64,000 nt of DNA from contig CAJVYQ010000015.1 in the NCBI GenBank assembly GCA_913009825.1, forward strand, positions 23,117 through 87,116, read 5' to 3'. Source of the stretch: an uncultured Deferribacteres bacterium. GTDB lineage: Bacteria; Zhuqueibacterota; JdFR-76; DREG01. Numbering within the stretch: position 1 is the first letter of the stretch; the number at the start of each line of letters is the position of its first letter. Of this stretch, positions 35,557 through 44,873 are shown in pieces. The notes beneath the pieces were generated by a model, which saw only the letters and a program-made list of their open reading frames with translations, searched no databases and was not told where the DNA came from. Made by a program: the position numbers and the translations under genes.

Positions 35557-36267
35557 CTATTTTTCCAGATAGATTTCAACCCGGCGGTTTTTTGACCGAT
35601 TATCCGGGGAATCGTTAGGAACAAGCGGACGGTTCTCTCCGTAACCGATTGAATAGATTTTTGTAGGCGACACCTGACATTGATCCTGTAAAAAATGCAC
35701 CACATTGATAGCCCGGATGGCAGACAACTCCCAGTTCGATGGAAATTGGAGAGTATGTATCGGCAAATTATCCGTATGTCCTTCCACTCTTATATTGTTC
35801 GGCCAACCTTTTGCCAGAGCTCCTATTTTTTTCAGAATTGGACTGGCCGAAGGTTTTATATCCGCTTTCCCCAGGTCAAAGAGCAGTTTTTCCTTCATCC
35901 GGATGGCGATGCCGTTTTTCGAAATTTTAAAATCAATTTCTTTAGCCAGGTTTTCTTTATCGATGAACTTTCTCATCTCTACAATTTTATTCAGCATCTC
36001 ACGTTGCTCGAAACCATTCAGCATCGGCATCTTCATTTCTACCGGGTTGATTGGCGATTCGTTAAAAGGCAGAACCCCTAAAGCTCCTTTTAATGAACCT
36101 AATGCCTTTTGAAATTCCACCATCTGAACCGATGAAAAAGATACGATTAAGACAAAAAAGGTTAACAACAAGGACATAAGGTCGCCATAAGTGGTCATCC
36201 ACTCGGGCGCGCCGCCGCCTTCATCATCCGGTTTTTTGTCCTTGTATCTTCTACCGTTTGATCGCAT
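35557..36267 (-). CDS. motB: Flagellar stator protein MotB
   Basis: 236 residues. A membrane helix near residues 22-44 carries the ion-binding Asp in WMTTYGDLMSLLLTFFVL. The OmpA-type peptidoglycan-binding domain shows VEGHTDNLPI, NWELSAIRAINVVHFL and YGENRPLVPNDSPDNRSKNRRVEI. The helix around the Asp resembles both H+- and Na+-type stators, so ion choice is not settled by eye. Confidence 0.95.
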   Translation of the reverse strand: MRSNGRRYKDKKPDDEGGGAPEWMTTYGDLMSLLLTFFVLIVSFSSVQMVEFQKALGSLKGALGVLPFNESPINPVEMKMPMLNGFEQREMLNKIVEMRKFIDKENLAKEIDFKISKNGIAIRMKEKLLFDLGKADIKPSASPILKKIGALAKGWPNNIRVEGHTDNLPIHTLQFPSNWELSAIRAINVVHFLQDQCQVSPTKIYSIGYGENRPLVPNDSPDNRSKNRRVEIYLEK

Positions 36268-36287
36268 ACCTGTTCCGTCTATTTAAT

Positions 36288-37064
36288 TTAAACCGCTTTT
36301 TCCTCGACAAATTCTTTCCTATTGTTGGGTGGAATATAAGTAATCAGCTTTTGTTCCACAATTCTCGGGTTATCACCGGACTGGATTGCCAGCACACCCT
36401 CCAGAACCAATTCTTTAGCTGCAAGTTCCTGTTTTGATCGGGTTTTTAACTTTCCGGCGATGGGCAGAAAAAGTAAATTTGCCAAAACAGCGCCGTAAAA
36501 TGTGGTGATCAAAGCAATAGCCATAGATGGCCCGATAGTGGATGGCTCACTCATGGAAGCTAACATCAAAACAAGACCTATTAAAGTACCAATCATACCA
36601 AAAGCCGGGGCAAAAGCACCCATGGATTTAAAGATTCCCTGTCCCAACTCATGACGTTCTTCCATATTGGCCAGTTCCGTACCCAATATAGCGCGTATCT
36701 GATCCGGCTCGGTGCCGTCGACGGCCAATTGCATTCCCTGCCGTAAAAAATCATCTTCTATACCGGACATTTCCCTTTCAAGCGCCAGGATTCCTTCACG
36801 TCGGGCGAGATCGGCCAGTTTGACGATCTGTTTGATGGTTTCCACACTTTCCGGCACTTTGTGTGTAAATACATTTTTTACCACACCCATTACACTCAAA
36901 ACTTCTTTCAGCGGATAATTGATTAAAGTTGCCGCAAAGGTTCCGCCAAAAACAATTAAGATGGAACCCACATTGAAAAATACTTTAGGGTTACCCTGCA
37001 TGATAATGGTAATGGCAATCAATCCGATGCCGGAAACAACACCAATTAAGGTTGTGATATCCAT
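36288..37064 (-). CDS. motA: Flagellar stator protein MotA
   Basis: 258 residues with four membrane helices (about 5-22, 30-48, 147-167, 180-200). MotA landmarks are LIVFGGTFAATLINYP, the cytoplasmic loop DLARREGILALEREM, and MGAFAPAFGMIGTLIGLVLML. It forms the pentamer around MotB. No clear Shine-Dalgarno sequence is visible before the ATG, so translation may depend on coupling with flbD 20 bp upstream. Confidence 0.96.
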   Translation of the reverse strand: MDITTLIGVVSGIGLIAITIIMQGNPKVFFNVGSILIVFGGTFAATLINYPLKEVLSVMGVVKNVFTHKVPESVETIKQIVKLADLARREGILALEREMSGIEDDFLRQGMQLAVDGTEPDQIRAILGTELANMEERHELGQGIFKSMGAFAPAFGMIGTLIGLVLMLASMSEPSTIGPSMAIALITTFYGAVLANLLFLPIAGKLKTRSKQELAAKELVLEGVLAIQSGDNPRIVEQKLITYIPPNNRKEFVEEKAV

Positions 37065-37084
37065 AATGAATAAAAACCAATTTT

Positions 37085-37306
37085 TTAGTTAGCGTTTTCT
37101 TCCAAATCCATACGTGTTAATTTACTATTATATATTCGTCTTTTATAGCGAATTACTCGAGTGACAATTTCATCCATCGATTCTTTTACGATAATTTTTC
37201 TTTCTGTTGTCAGGGTAATGATTGTATCCGGCGTGCTTTCAATAAACTCGATTAACTCGGCGTTTAAATGCAATATCCGGTTATTCAGCAAAGTTACTTC
37301 AATCAT
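37085..37306 (-). CDS. flbD: FlbD-family small flagellar protein
   Basis: 73 residues, the FlbD (Pfam-type) pattern: MIEVTLLNNRILHLNAELIE, FIESTPDTIITLT, KIIVKESMDEIVTRVIRYKRRI. This is not the Caulobacter FlbD regulator but the short protein regularly found between flgE and motA. Its role is unknown; it is thought to help hook or stator assembly. The start codon is separated from an AGGAGG box by a perfect hairpin (see that feature). Confidence 0.93.
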   Translation of the reverse strand: MIEVTLLNNRILHLNAELIEFIESTPDTIITLTTERKIIVKESMDEIVTRVIRYKRRIYNSKLTRMDLEENAN

Positions 37307-37349
37307 AATTTTAACCGGGCAGATTTTGAAAATCTGCCCGGTTCCTCCT
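37304..37349 (-). promoter_or_regulatory. Split ribosome binding site of flbD, bridged by a hairpin
   Basis: Reading the minus strand: AGGAGG (37349-37344), then at once a perfect hairpin AACCGGGCAGATTTT-C-AAAATCTGCCCGGTT (37343-37313), then AAAATT, then the flbD ATG at 37306. In linear form the box is 37 nt from the ATG, too far for initiation. Folded, the spacing is six bases. No other Shine-Dalgarno sequence is near the ATG. The hairpin is not followed by a T-run, so it is not an obvious terminator. Confidence 0.75.
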
Positions 37350-37357
37350 GTTTAAAA

Positions 37358-39397
37358 TTACCGTTTCAAGTTAACCAGTTCATTCAGCAGATCATCACTG
37401 GTCGTTATCACCCGGGCATTGGCCTGAAAACCGCGCTGTGCCAGAATCATATCTGTGAATTCCTGCGCCAGATTCACATTGGACATTTCCAAGGCACCGG
37501 GAATAATTTCAGACTGGATGGTTTCACCTGCCGTCACATAAATCGGCTGACCGGAATTTCCGGACATCGCATATTCATTGCCGCCTTCCCGGTACAGTCC
37601 ATTTGGATTGATGAATTTAGCCAGGCCAACCTGCGCCAGCGTTTGGTTGACGCCGTTGGAAAACAGCCCGGTAATCTTTCCGGTTTTGTCGATATTGATA
37701 TCCACCAAATCGCCGCTGGAATAGCCATCTTGTGAATTGGCTACGGCAGTACTGTCGGTTGAAAATTGTGAGATACCGTTCAATTTCCCCAGGTCACCCA
37801 TATTGAAACGCACTCGCATCAATCCGGCGCCGCTGGCCGGTTCGAATTCAAAAGCAGTCACACCATTATCATAAGTAAAGGTGTTCAGGGAACCGTCGGA
37901 GTTAAAAGTGATCATCCCTTTGTTACCGGCGGCGACGACCTCATTACCGGTCATGGAAGCTTCCCATGACCACTGATTGTTCAAGCTGGTTTTATTGAAT
38001 GTCATCTTAAGAACATGCGCTCCACCCAAAGCATCGTAAACGGTTATGCTGGTGGAGTGGGTTACATCACTTGCTTTCTGCACTTCGTTAAAAGTCATCA
38101 CCGTATTGAATACGTCATTTCCGGTTTCCCTCACGGAGACCAGAGATATTTCATTGTTTTTACCCGGATCTCCGCTTATTTTGAGAGATCCGTCTGCCTC
38201 AATCATAACGCCATTTTCATTGATGATGCCAAAGGAGCTTTTAATTTTGTTCGCCAGATCATCCAGGGTTGAAGTAGCGGTAACGCTGAAAACACCGGTC
38301 ATGTTGGTTCCGCCCACACTGCCGCTTATGTTTATTGTATCTCCGTTCGCCAAAGCAAGTGATTTACCCAATGTGTTTCTTAATTTACTCAGTGGTTCAT
38401 CTTTGGTAGCATAATGGGAGAATTCATCGGTTTTGGTTTTCGTCCCCGCACTGCTGTCTACAAACCCATTCGCGCCGCTCAATGCCGCTTTTAAATTAGG
38501 ATTGTCTGCGGTGAAAGTAAGCTTATGAGAGCCGCCGCTTAAATCTTCCATTACTACAGCGCCATCCGAATTTAGTGTAGCTTTAAAGGAACCCGAATAA
38601 TCGTGATTGATTTCTGCAATCAAATCGTCGAGGGAATGGAAATCCGCATTTGTGGCACCGGAGTCGGTCTCGGCATAAGTATAAACCTTTTCCGTAGTAC
38701 CGTCATTAACAGTAACCGTAGACAGACCGGGATTTAATCCCCGAATACTGGAATTGGTGTTTCCTTTAGCGAAAAGACCGTTTACATCTGAATTATCACC
38801 TGTTTCTTCCACGGCATAAAGGACGCCGGAATCGATAATGGTACCCAGGGGACTTTCACCTGCATTCAAATTGCCGGAAAAGTTTACTGTTTTTGTCTCT
38901 TTTGCTGAAACCATCTGACCGAATGGTAAAGAGATATCTTCCAAAACCGTGCCGGATTTAATATTTCCCTCGCTGTCCGCCATTTTCCCCTGCACAAATT
39001 TGCCGTCCACATTACTAACCAACCGGCCCTGTCCATCGAAGGTGAATGTTCCGGCCCGGGTATAATATTCCTTCTGGTTATCCCGCAGGACAAAAAATCC
39101 ATCGCCATTAATGGCAAGGTCTGTTTGATTGTGGGTTGTTTCCAGGCTGCCCTGGCTGAATATGGAGCTGATAAAACCGATGGACATGCCCAAACCGATC
39201 TGGTTCGGATTCAGTCCACCGCCGTTATCGGTGGGGCGGGATGCTCCGTTTAATGTGATAGATAATGCATCCGCAAAGGTGACTCTTCCGGCTTTATACC
39301 CCACTGTGTTGATGTTGGCAATGTTGTTGCCTATTACATCCATTTTTACCTGGTGGTTTCGCATACCGGAAACGCCAGAAAACAATGATCGCATCAT
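37358..39397 (-). CDS. flgE: Flagellar hook protein FlgE (long form)
   Basis: 679 residues. The N-terminus (SLFSGVSGMRNHQVKMDVIGNNIANINTVGYKAGRVTFADAL) and C-terminus (ALEMSNVNLAQEFTDMILAQRGFQANARVITTSDDLL) are FlgE. The FlaE domain is in between (TLTINGDGFFV-type AINGDGFFVLRDN, and TVYDALGGAHVLKMTFNKT). It is longer than enteric FlgE (about 400) because of insertions in the exposed D2/D3 region, common outside Proteobacteria. The ATG at 39397 follows AGGAGG by seven bases. Flagellin-like variable domains suggest a surface-exposed hook. Confidence 0.95.
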   Translation of the reverse strand: MMRSLFSGVSGMRNHQVKMDVIGNNIANINTVGYKAGRVTFADALSITLNGASRPTDNGGGLNPNQIGLGMSIGFISSIFSQGSLETTHNQTDLAINGDGFFVLRDNQKEYYTRAGTFTFDGQGRLVSNVDGKFVQGKMADSEGNIKSGTVLEDISLPFGQMVSAKETKTVNFSGNLNAGESPLGTIIDSGVLYAVEETGDNSDVNGLFAKGNTNSSIRGLNPGLSTVTVNDGTTEKVYTYAETDSGATNADFHSLDDLIAEINHDYSGSFKATLNSDGAVVMEDLSGGSHKLTFTADNPNLKAALSGANGFVDSSAGTKTKTDEFSHYATKDEPLSKLRNTLGKSLALANGDTINISGSVGGTNMTGVFSVTATSTLDDLANKIKSSFGIINENGVMIEADGSLKISGDPGKNNEISLVSVRETGNDVFNTVMTFNEVQKASDVTHSTSITVYDALGGAHVLKMTFNKTSLNNQWSWEASMTGNEVVAAGNKGMITFNSDGSLNTFTYDNGVTAFEFEPASGAGLMRVRFNMGDLGKLNGISQFSTDSTAVANSQDGYSSGDLVDINIDKTGKITGLFSNGVNQTLAQVGLAKFINPNGLYREGGNEYAMSGNSGQPIYVTAGETIQSEIIPGALEMSNVNLAQEFTDMILAQRGFQANARVITTSDDLLNELVNLKR

Positions 39398-39508
39398 AAT
39401 ACTATCCTCCTGTCTTTTTAGCTGCTTCAATCGGTCCACAGCTTTGGGCATCTCCGGCGCTTTGCCAGGAGGCCTGCCCGATCCATTACTACTACTTATT
39501 TAGTTGTC

Positions 39509-39651
39509 ATATAAATGACCAGTCGAAATTCAAAACAAAATCAGTCCTCAACTCCGCTCAGACTGGCTTAAGAAGGAAGCCATAGTGAGCGAAGTCGAAC
39601 TGTGGCAGCCATGATAGTAAAATTAAATTAATTTCAACCGGTCATTCATAT
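39509..39651. repeat. MITE-like element bounded by a roughly 22-bp inverted repeat
   Basis: Inverted ends: ATATAAATGACCAGTCGAAATT at 39509-39530 and its imperfect complement AATTTCAACCGGTCATTCATAT at 39630-39651. The right end overlaps the last codons and the TGA of the TIGR02530 gene. The inside has a sequence like that in the 18950-19094 element (CTCCGCTCAGACTGGCT). No coding capacity. Confidence 0.7.
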
Positions 39652-40055
39652 TTATCATCTTCAGAAATGATCATCGCACCGTCTATATTTGTGAACATAT
39701 TGCCATTCATCTGACTCTGATCCATGGCGGTAATAACTGTGCGGTTTTTCACATTAACCACCAAAGCTAATTGGTTCAACAGGATAAGGGAATCTCTTAC
39801 GCCCTTGCTCTGTGCTTTTTCCACTGCTTCATCCAATTTATGCTGCTGATTTTCTGTAATCGTAATCTGGCGGGATTGCAGCCGTTTTGCAGCATGAGCA
39901 GAAAATCGAACCCCTTCCTGCTTTTTTATTTCCTGCTGAAAATAATTATCGAAATCAACTGCTTTGGTTTTTTTTTGCCGATGATCAACACCCTGCCCGG
40001 TATGCACCGGTCTGGGTGAAATAATCATATCCGGTTTTTGAATAGAATGAGTCAT
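39642..40055 (-). CDS. TIGR02530-family flagellar operon protein
   Basis: 137 residues. The core is RFSAHAAKRLQSRQITITENQQHKLDEAVEKAQSKGVRDSLILLNQLALVVNVKNRTVITAMD and NMFTNIDGAMII, the pattern of the small protein encoded between flgD and flgE in Firmicutes and many other phyla. Its function is not firmly known; it has been linked to hook assembly. The stop codon lies inside the end of a repeat element, so the last two or three residues may be altered from the ancestral form. Confidence 0.9.
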   Translation of the reverse strand: MTHSIQKPDMIISPRPVHTGQGVDHRQKKTKAVDFDNYFQQEIKKQEGVRFSAHAAKRLQSRQITITENQQHKLDEAVEKAQSKGVRDSLILLNQLALVVNVKNRTVITAMDQSQMNGNMFTNIDGAMIISEDDKYE

Positions 40056-40067
40056 TTTCTCCTCATA

Positions 40068-40748
40068 CTACGGTTTACTTACTTCCAGAATATCCGAAAC
40101 ATTGAACAATTGACCGCCGATCTGAAGAGATGCACCACCGGAATGATACTTAACCGAACTGATATTGCCGTTCAAAAAAGTCGTGGCTGATTTTTCATCT
40201 TCATCATCGTTGGACAGTTTCACTTCAACGCGGTAATTTCCTGATTCGGCAATATTGCCTCTGGAATCGCGCCCATCCCAGGTGAAGCTGTTTTCACCGG
40301 TGACTGCATTCCCCAGGTCTTCGTGATACACCACCGAGCCGTTTTGATCGTAAATGGTCAACTTAGCGGAAGAATAGGGTTGATCGGCCATAAATCCGAT
40401 GTCCGTTTCCTGATTTTGCTTCACATTAAATGTGTCTGTCTGCACTTTTGCATCTTTACCGATCAGGGCAGTGATCATTGAATTACTGATCGATTGTGCC
40501 ATCAGCAGATCGGATTTGATACTCGATTCCAGATTATCGTTGATGTTCTGCATCTGCTCCAGCGAACTGAATTGCGCCAGTTGAGCAATATACTCTCCAT
40601 TTTTCAATGGATTCATAGGATCCTGGTGCTGCATTTGTGTAATCAGAAGTTTCAGGAAATCTTCTTTTCCCATCTGATTTGAGGGTGTCGTTGCACTCGC
40701 GGCAACCGTCGAATTCATAGTTTGACCTATTTTAACCGTATTGAACAT
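40068..40748 (-). CDS. flgD: Hook-capping protein FlgD
   Basis: 226 residues. The N-terminal segment [45 protein letters not shown] is diagnostic. The C-terminal part has FlgD Ig-like features ([38 protein letters not shown]). It caps the growing hook. The ATG at 40748 is seven to eight bases after AAGGAGG; a GTG three codons earlier is less likely. Confidence 0.96.
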   Translation of the reverse strand: MFNTVKIGQTMNSTVAASATTPSNQMGKEDFLKLLITQMQHQDPMNPLKNGEYIAQLAQFSSLEQMQNINDNLESSIKSDLLMAQSISNSMITALIGKDAKVQTDTFNVKQNQETDIGFMADQPYSSAKLTIYDQNGSVVYHEDLGNAVTGENSFTWDGRDSRGNIAESGNYRVEVKLSNDDEDEKSATTFLNGNISSVKYHSGGASLQIGGQLFNVSDILEVSKP

Positions 40749-40962
40749 GGTTCCCACCTCCTTTCATGGTTAGAACACTCTCGGATTTGATATAAATCCG
40801 ATGTAACTATTTAATATTAAACGAAATACAAAAATATGAGATTGTTTTCAACAATTTGTATTTCCTCCATTTTTTATTATAAAATCCGTGTTAATCCGCG
40901 TTATCAATGTCATCCGTGCTCAATTTTTAATTTGTTGCATTTTTTAATCCGGGAGCATTCCG

Positions 40963-43900
40963 TTATGCAATTAATTCCAATGTATTATAACCAAAATATC
41001 TGATATTTTTTATTTGATCCGTTTTGTTATATTCGCCTGAATTTGTCAAATCTCCTCCATGATCTGCGAAAAAATCGGAGACATACATCGGATGGTTCGT
41101 TTCTTCGCCCGTATTTTGAGAATGATTCTGTTGGGCAAATTGAGAAGAATAATCCAGAATATCCAACTTGTCCAGACGGATATTTTGTTCCTGCAGAGAT
41201 TTATACAGAATCGGCAACTGAGATTCCAACGCCTGTCTGATTTCCGGTCTTTCCGCATAAAGAGCTCCATGCACCTGTTTGCCGTTATCCTTTATAATAA
41301 TAGTTACCGCCCCAAGATATTCCGGTTTTAAATAAATTTTAATTTGTGTTTTACCCGGCAGGTATTGCAATCGGGTTGAACGTACAATTTGATCCATCAT
41401 TTGCTTTAATGGAATTTCTTTGGGCAGGAGATGTCCCTGCTGCCCCGGCATTTCTACACTGCCTAACTTCCTGAGCAGGTTGTGATCGATGAACGATTCC
41501 CCACGAAAGAACGGCTGCTTTAACTCCTGCTCCGTCAGATGGATTTTATCCTCCGCCGTAAATTGAGCAGGAGTATTTTTAACCTCGATATTTTCAACCG
41601 GAATATTTTTCTGTTTGAGAGATTTTTTTAGGCTGCCGGATTCCGCTTCAACGATCTTTTTCAATTCCGGCTGCTCAACCTGTAATGATACCGCAAACCC
41701 TCCGGATTCTTTTGCCGGGATTGTTTTAACACGGCCCTGATTCTCCGGCTGCAATTGTTTCACCGTCTCTTTTTCTTTTATCGAATAGTAGGTTTGAATC
41801 GCCCCGGCAATCCGGCTGGTAATCTGCTTAACTACTTCCTTTCCGGCCTGATGATTAACCTGTTCCGGCGAAAGCCTGTTTTCTTTTACCTGAACCTGCA
41901 ACTTTGCCACCGGAATATTTTGCTCTTGCAGCGCTTTTGTTAAGCCGGGAATGATTTTCCTGATTTGTTCAGCAATTTTGGGATCATCTACACGCAGAAG
42001 ACCAACAAGCTGACCATTATTTTTTTCGGTTGAAAAATGGACCTGCTCTGAATTTTCCGGCGTAATGGCCACCGGGGAATTGGACGCCTCTATCTCTTCG
42101 TTTTGATACTGCGAGATGATTTGGCCGGCTATTTCAACAACCATCTGTTGATTATTGTCCGGTTTAAAAGAAAAATTGACAATGGATTTCTCGCTGTTAC
42201 TTAGTTCAGGCTGCGGTAGTCCCCCGTTTCCCGCTGTTTGCTGCTTAATGGATGGCTGCGCTTCATCGCTTGTTTTCAAAAATTGTCTGTTGCCTGATTG
42301 TTCAAAAATTGTGTTTTTACCGTCAGGAAAGTTTTTAGCGCCTGAACGAATAGAAGCCCCGGCTATATGTTGCCTTTCCGGTTTTTGACCGTCGGGAACT
42401 GTATTTGCAATTCTGATCATTCGGATAATTTCAGGCTGAAAGAACCTATCGGCCGTATCGCCAATTTCATCACCCTGAGAGGGTGAAACCATTGTAACAG
42501 GATTTTCCATTGCTCCGCCTGACAACCGACTATTTTCACTTATTCCGTTCTGATTGCCTGGCTGGACACCGGGCAGGTCTGTTCCCTCCGCTTGAGGTAA
42601 CGCTGCCATCTCTCCGATGTGGATTTTGGTGGTCCGTAATGCTTCGTTCAATTCAAAAAGTCTTACTTTTAGCAGAGCAGTTGTCTTTTCCTGATCCGGC
42701 TGAACAGTCGCTAAAATTTGTCCGTCTACTTTTTTCAGACGAACCGTTACGCTGCCAGCCTCCTGCGGAATCATGATTTTGAATGTGGATTCAATACCCT
42801 CTTCTGCAGGCACCGGCAGAACGCTGATTTGTTCAACCAGGTTCTTCACCATCACATCGGCCTGATCTGTATTGTTTTGCTGTGGAGCAAAATCGATCTC
42901 ATTTAAAACACCGTTTACGGCAAACAGATTCACAGTTTTTGCTCCGGCGCCGGTTGAATTTGCTATGCCGGCCGGCAGATTAGCAAGCGGATCATTCACA
43001 ATCTGAACAAAACCTTTTGCACTCCGGGAATAAAACAACAGATTACTGTTTTCCTGAGCTGCTGCCGTCTCCGGCAATTCACGGAGAAAATGATTGGCCG
43101 CATCCGTGACTAAAAAGGCAAACTGATTCACATCCTGGTTGAGTAAAACCGGTACAGACGCGGCGCTGCCGCTTTCTGACATAGGAAATGCAACCACGCC
43201 GTCCGGTGTCAGCGGCAAATCCCGGCCGGAAATCCGGATTTGTTTGCCGGAAACGGTAAAAAACTTTTCATTCTGCACAGGCGAATTTTTTGCCAACGAC
43301 AGGCCGGCCGGATGGGTGCCGCTAATTTCCGGGATGAGAGAAGAAAACGTTTTTCCAGATTGCGGCAGTATTCCTGTTTCCGGATCGCTCACTAATTTTG
43401 ATGGTTCTAATGCCGCAGAAATCTCCTCTGTCATTCCTGCCGCCGCTGCCGGTTCATCTGACGCAAATAGCTGAAGATATATTTCATTTCCGGATAATCT
43501 GTTTCCCTGATTTTGAGAGACGCTGCCCGTGGGAATTTCCGTTTTCATCTGGGGATTTTCCGTCTTAAAATTCTGCAAAACGTTTGCAGCCATCCAGGCA
43601 ATACCTTGCAATTGTTGCTTCATTTCCGGATTCCGGAACTTCGCAGCCTGATCAGGATGAGAGAGAAAAGTCTCTTCCGTTTGATCATTCGAGTCTATAT
43701 TCTGTGGCACAGATACACCGGCAATATCCGTCAAACCGGTTTGTAATAGCGCTTGCATTTTTGAAACCAATTCGGGCGGGAGCGGCATGCCGACCCAAAG
43801 GATATTTATGACCTCCGGTTCCTGCCCGGATCCAGAACTGCCATCTCTACTCGCCTGTATTTTATCCATTTCACCGGTAGCCCGGTTTAAAAGCTCTTCG

Positions 43901-44277
43901 CTAAACCGGGCCATTTTTAACGATAATTCATCTTTTACATCTGCCACTATTTCGTTCCAGGCCGGCGTTTTGCTGTCGGCGGATAAAATTTTCAACTCCG
44001 TACCAGCAAACTGTGCCGGTTCAATTGAAGACACATCCCGGTTGATAAAAGTAAGACCGGATAACATCTTCGACAGTTCAGAATTTTCGTCCGCTATTTT
44101 TGTAAATTGGGAAATTTGTTCCGGATTTAACAATTTTGAATTTTGCAGGATATTGAACAGCAGATTTTGAAAACGGGCGTTGTTATTACCGGCGCCCGGC
44201 AATAATGTTTCAACGCTGCCCAACTTAAATAAGTCAAGAAGTGCTGTACCATTTCCGGAGATCGAATTAAATTTCAT
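40963..44277 (-). CDS. fliK: Very large flagellar hook-length control protein FliK with four C-module-like repeats
   Basis: 1104 residues against about 400 in enteric FliK. The N-terminal 500 residues are Gln-, Ser- and Asn-rich and probably disordered. Four segments share the same pattern (beta strands, acidic turn, helix, then an I-x-V strand): about residues 505-560, 745-805 (ALQEQNIPVAKLQVQV), 860-905 (SLKQKNIPVENIEV) and 980-1045 (the canonical FliK_C with LKPEYLGAVTIII and SLQEQNIRLDKLDIL). FliK is exported, measures hook length and triggers the FlhB switch. It is the last gene after motE. Confidence 0.88.
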   Translation of the reverse strand: MKFNSISGNGTALLDLFKLGSVETLLPGAGNNNARFQNLLFNILQNSKLLNPEQISQFTKIADENSELSKMLSGLTFINRDVSSIEPAQFAGTELKILSADSKTPAWNEIVADVKDELSLKMARFSEELLNRATGEMDKIQASRDGSSGSGQEPEVINILWVGMPLPPELVSKMQALLQTGLTDIAGVSVPQNIDSNDQTEETFLSHPDQAAKFRNPEMKQQLQGIAWMAANVLQNFKTENPQMKTEIPTGSVSQNQGNRLSGNEIYLQLFASDEPAAAAGMTEEISAALEPSKLVSDPETGILPQSGKTFSSLIPEISGTHPAGLSLAKNSPVQNEKFFTVSGKQIRISGRDLPLTPDGVVAFPMSESGSAASVPVLLNQDVNQFAFLVTDAANHFLRELPETAAAQENSNLLFYSRSAKGFVQIVNDPLANLPAGIANSTGAGAKTVNLFAVNGVLNEIDFAPQQNNTDQADVMVKNLVEQISVLPVPAEEGIESTFKIMIPQEAGSVTVRLKKVDGQILATVQPDQEKTTALLKVRLFELNEALRTTKIHIGEMAALPQAEGTDLPGVQPGNQNGISENSRLSGGAMENPVTMVSPSQGDEIGDTADRFFQPEIIRMIRIANTVPDGQKPERQHIAGASIRSGAKNFPDGKNTIFEQSGNRQFLKTSDEAQPSIKQQTAGNGGLPQPELSNSEKSIVNFSFKPDNNQQMVVEIAGQIISQYQNEEIEASNSPVAITPENSEQVHFSTEKNNGQLVGLLRVDDPKIAEQIRKIIPGLTKALQEQNIPVAKLQVQVKENRLSPEQVNHQAGKEVVKQITSRIAGAIQTYYSIKEKETVKQLQPENQGRVKTIPAKESGGFAVSLQVEQPELKKIVEAESGSLKKSLKQKNIPVENIEVKNTPAQFTAEDKIHLTEQELKQPFFRGESFIDHNLLRKLGSVEMPGQQGHLLPKEIPLKQMMDQIVRSTRLQYLPGKTQIKIYLKPEYLGAVTIIIKDNGKQVHGALYAERPEIRQALESQLPILYKSLQEQNIRLDKLDILDYSSQFAQQNHSQNTGEETNHPMYVSDFFADHGGDLTNSGEYNKTDQIKNIRYFGYNTLELIA

Positions 44278-44279
44278 AA

Positions 44280-44873
44280 TCACTTTCCCATATTTACAAA
44301 TTTTGATGTCAATCTTGCTGCCCGAAGGGGTTCCATCTGTTGCAGGATAACTGCCGCCTGTTTCCCCTTCGCCTGCGACAAAAACGACATGAGCACGTCA
44401 TCATTCAGCCCGGCAATGATCAGCGAATCTAATTGATTTTGATCAATCGATTTCAATATTTTAGCTAATTTATTAAGTCGATTTATTCCGATTTCTTTCT
44501 TTTGTTTTTCAAGCAGATCAATCTCTGTTTTCAGTTTGGCCACTTCCTTCCCAAAACCGTTTTTTACACTCTGCCAGGTGGCAACGGAATCATCCCAACT
44601 GGTCAGTTTTGTTTCGATGCGCTTTTTCTCATTTTTTAAACTGTCAAACTGTGCCTGGTAAATTTTGATGGAATCCTTCAATTCCGTCGCCCACTCGGAA
44701 AAGGAATCTTCTTGTGGAACCAATTTGCCGGCATCATTCTGCACCTTCATTTTAAATTCAACCGGCAACTGCAAACCAAACAGAAAAACGTAAACACCCA
44801 CTAATCCAAGCAAGAACGTAAACGGAAACAAGATCAAAATCAGAAGAATCGGTTTTTTCTTATTTGAACTCAT
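44280..44873 (-). CDS. motE: MotE-like flagellar protein (MgtE-N-like C-terminus)
   Basis: 197 residues. One membrane span (about 8-32) is followed by a long coiled coil (75-140). The C-terminal helical domain reads NRLNKLAKILKSIDQNQLDSLIIAGLNDDVLMSFLSQAKGKQAAVILQQMEPLRAARLTSKF. It resembles MotE, a chaperone of MotC in alpha-proteobacteria, and similar proteins placed between fliJ and fliK in many phyla. It overlaps fliJ by 4 bp. The exact role outside alpha-proteobacteria is unknown. Confidence 0.82.
   Translation of the reverse strand: MSSNKKKPILLILILFPFTFLLGLVGVYVFLFGLQLPVEFKMKVQNDAGKLVPQEDSFSEWATELKDSIKIYQAQFDSLKNEKKRIETKLTSWDDSVATWQSVKNGFGKEVAKLKTEIDLLEKQKKEIGINRLNKLAKILKSIDQNQLDSLIIAGLNDDVLMSFLSQAKGKQAAVILQQMEPLRAARLTSKFVNMGK

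Noticed and set aside
37313..37343. Hairpin between flgE and flbD as a rho-independent terminator
   Set aside because: No T-run follows on either strand. The position between ribosome box and start codon fits a split ribosome site better.
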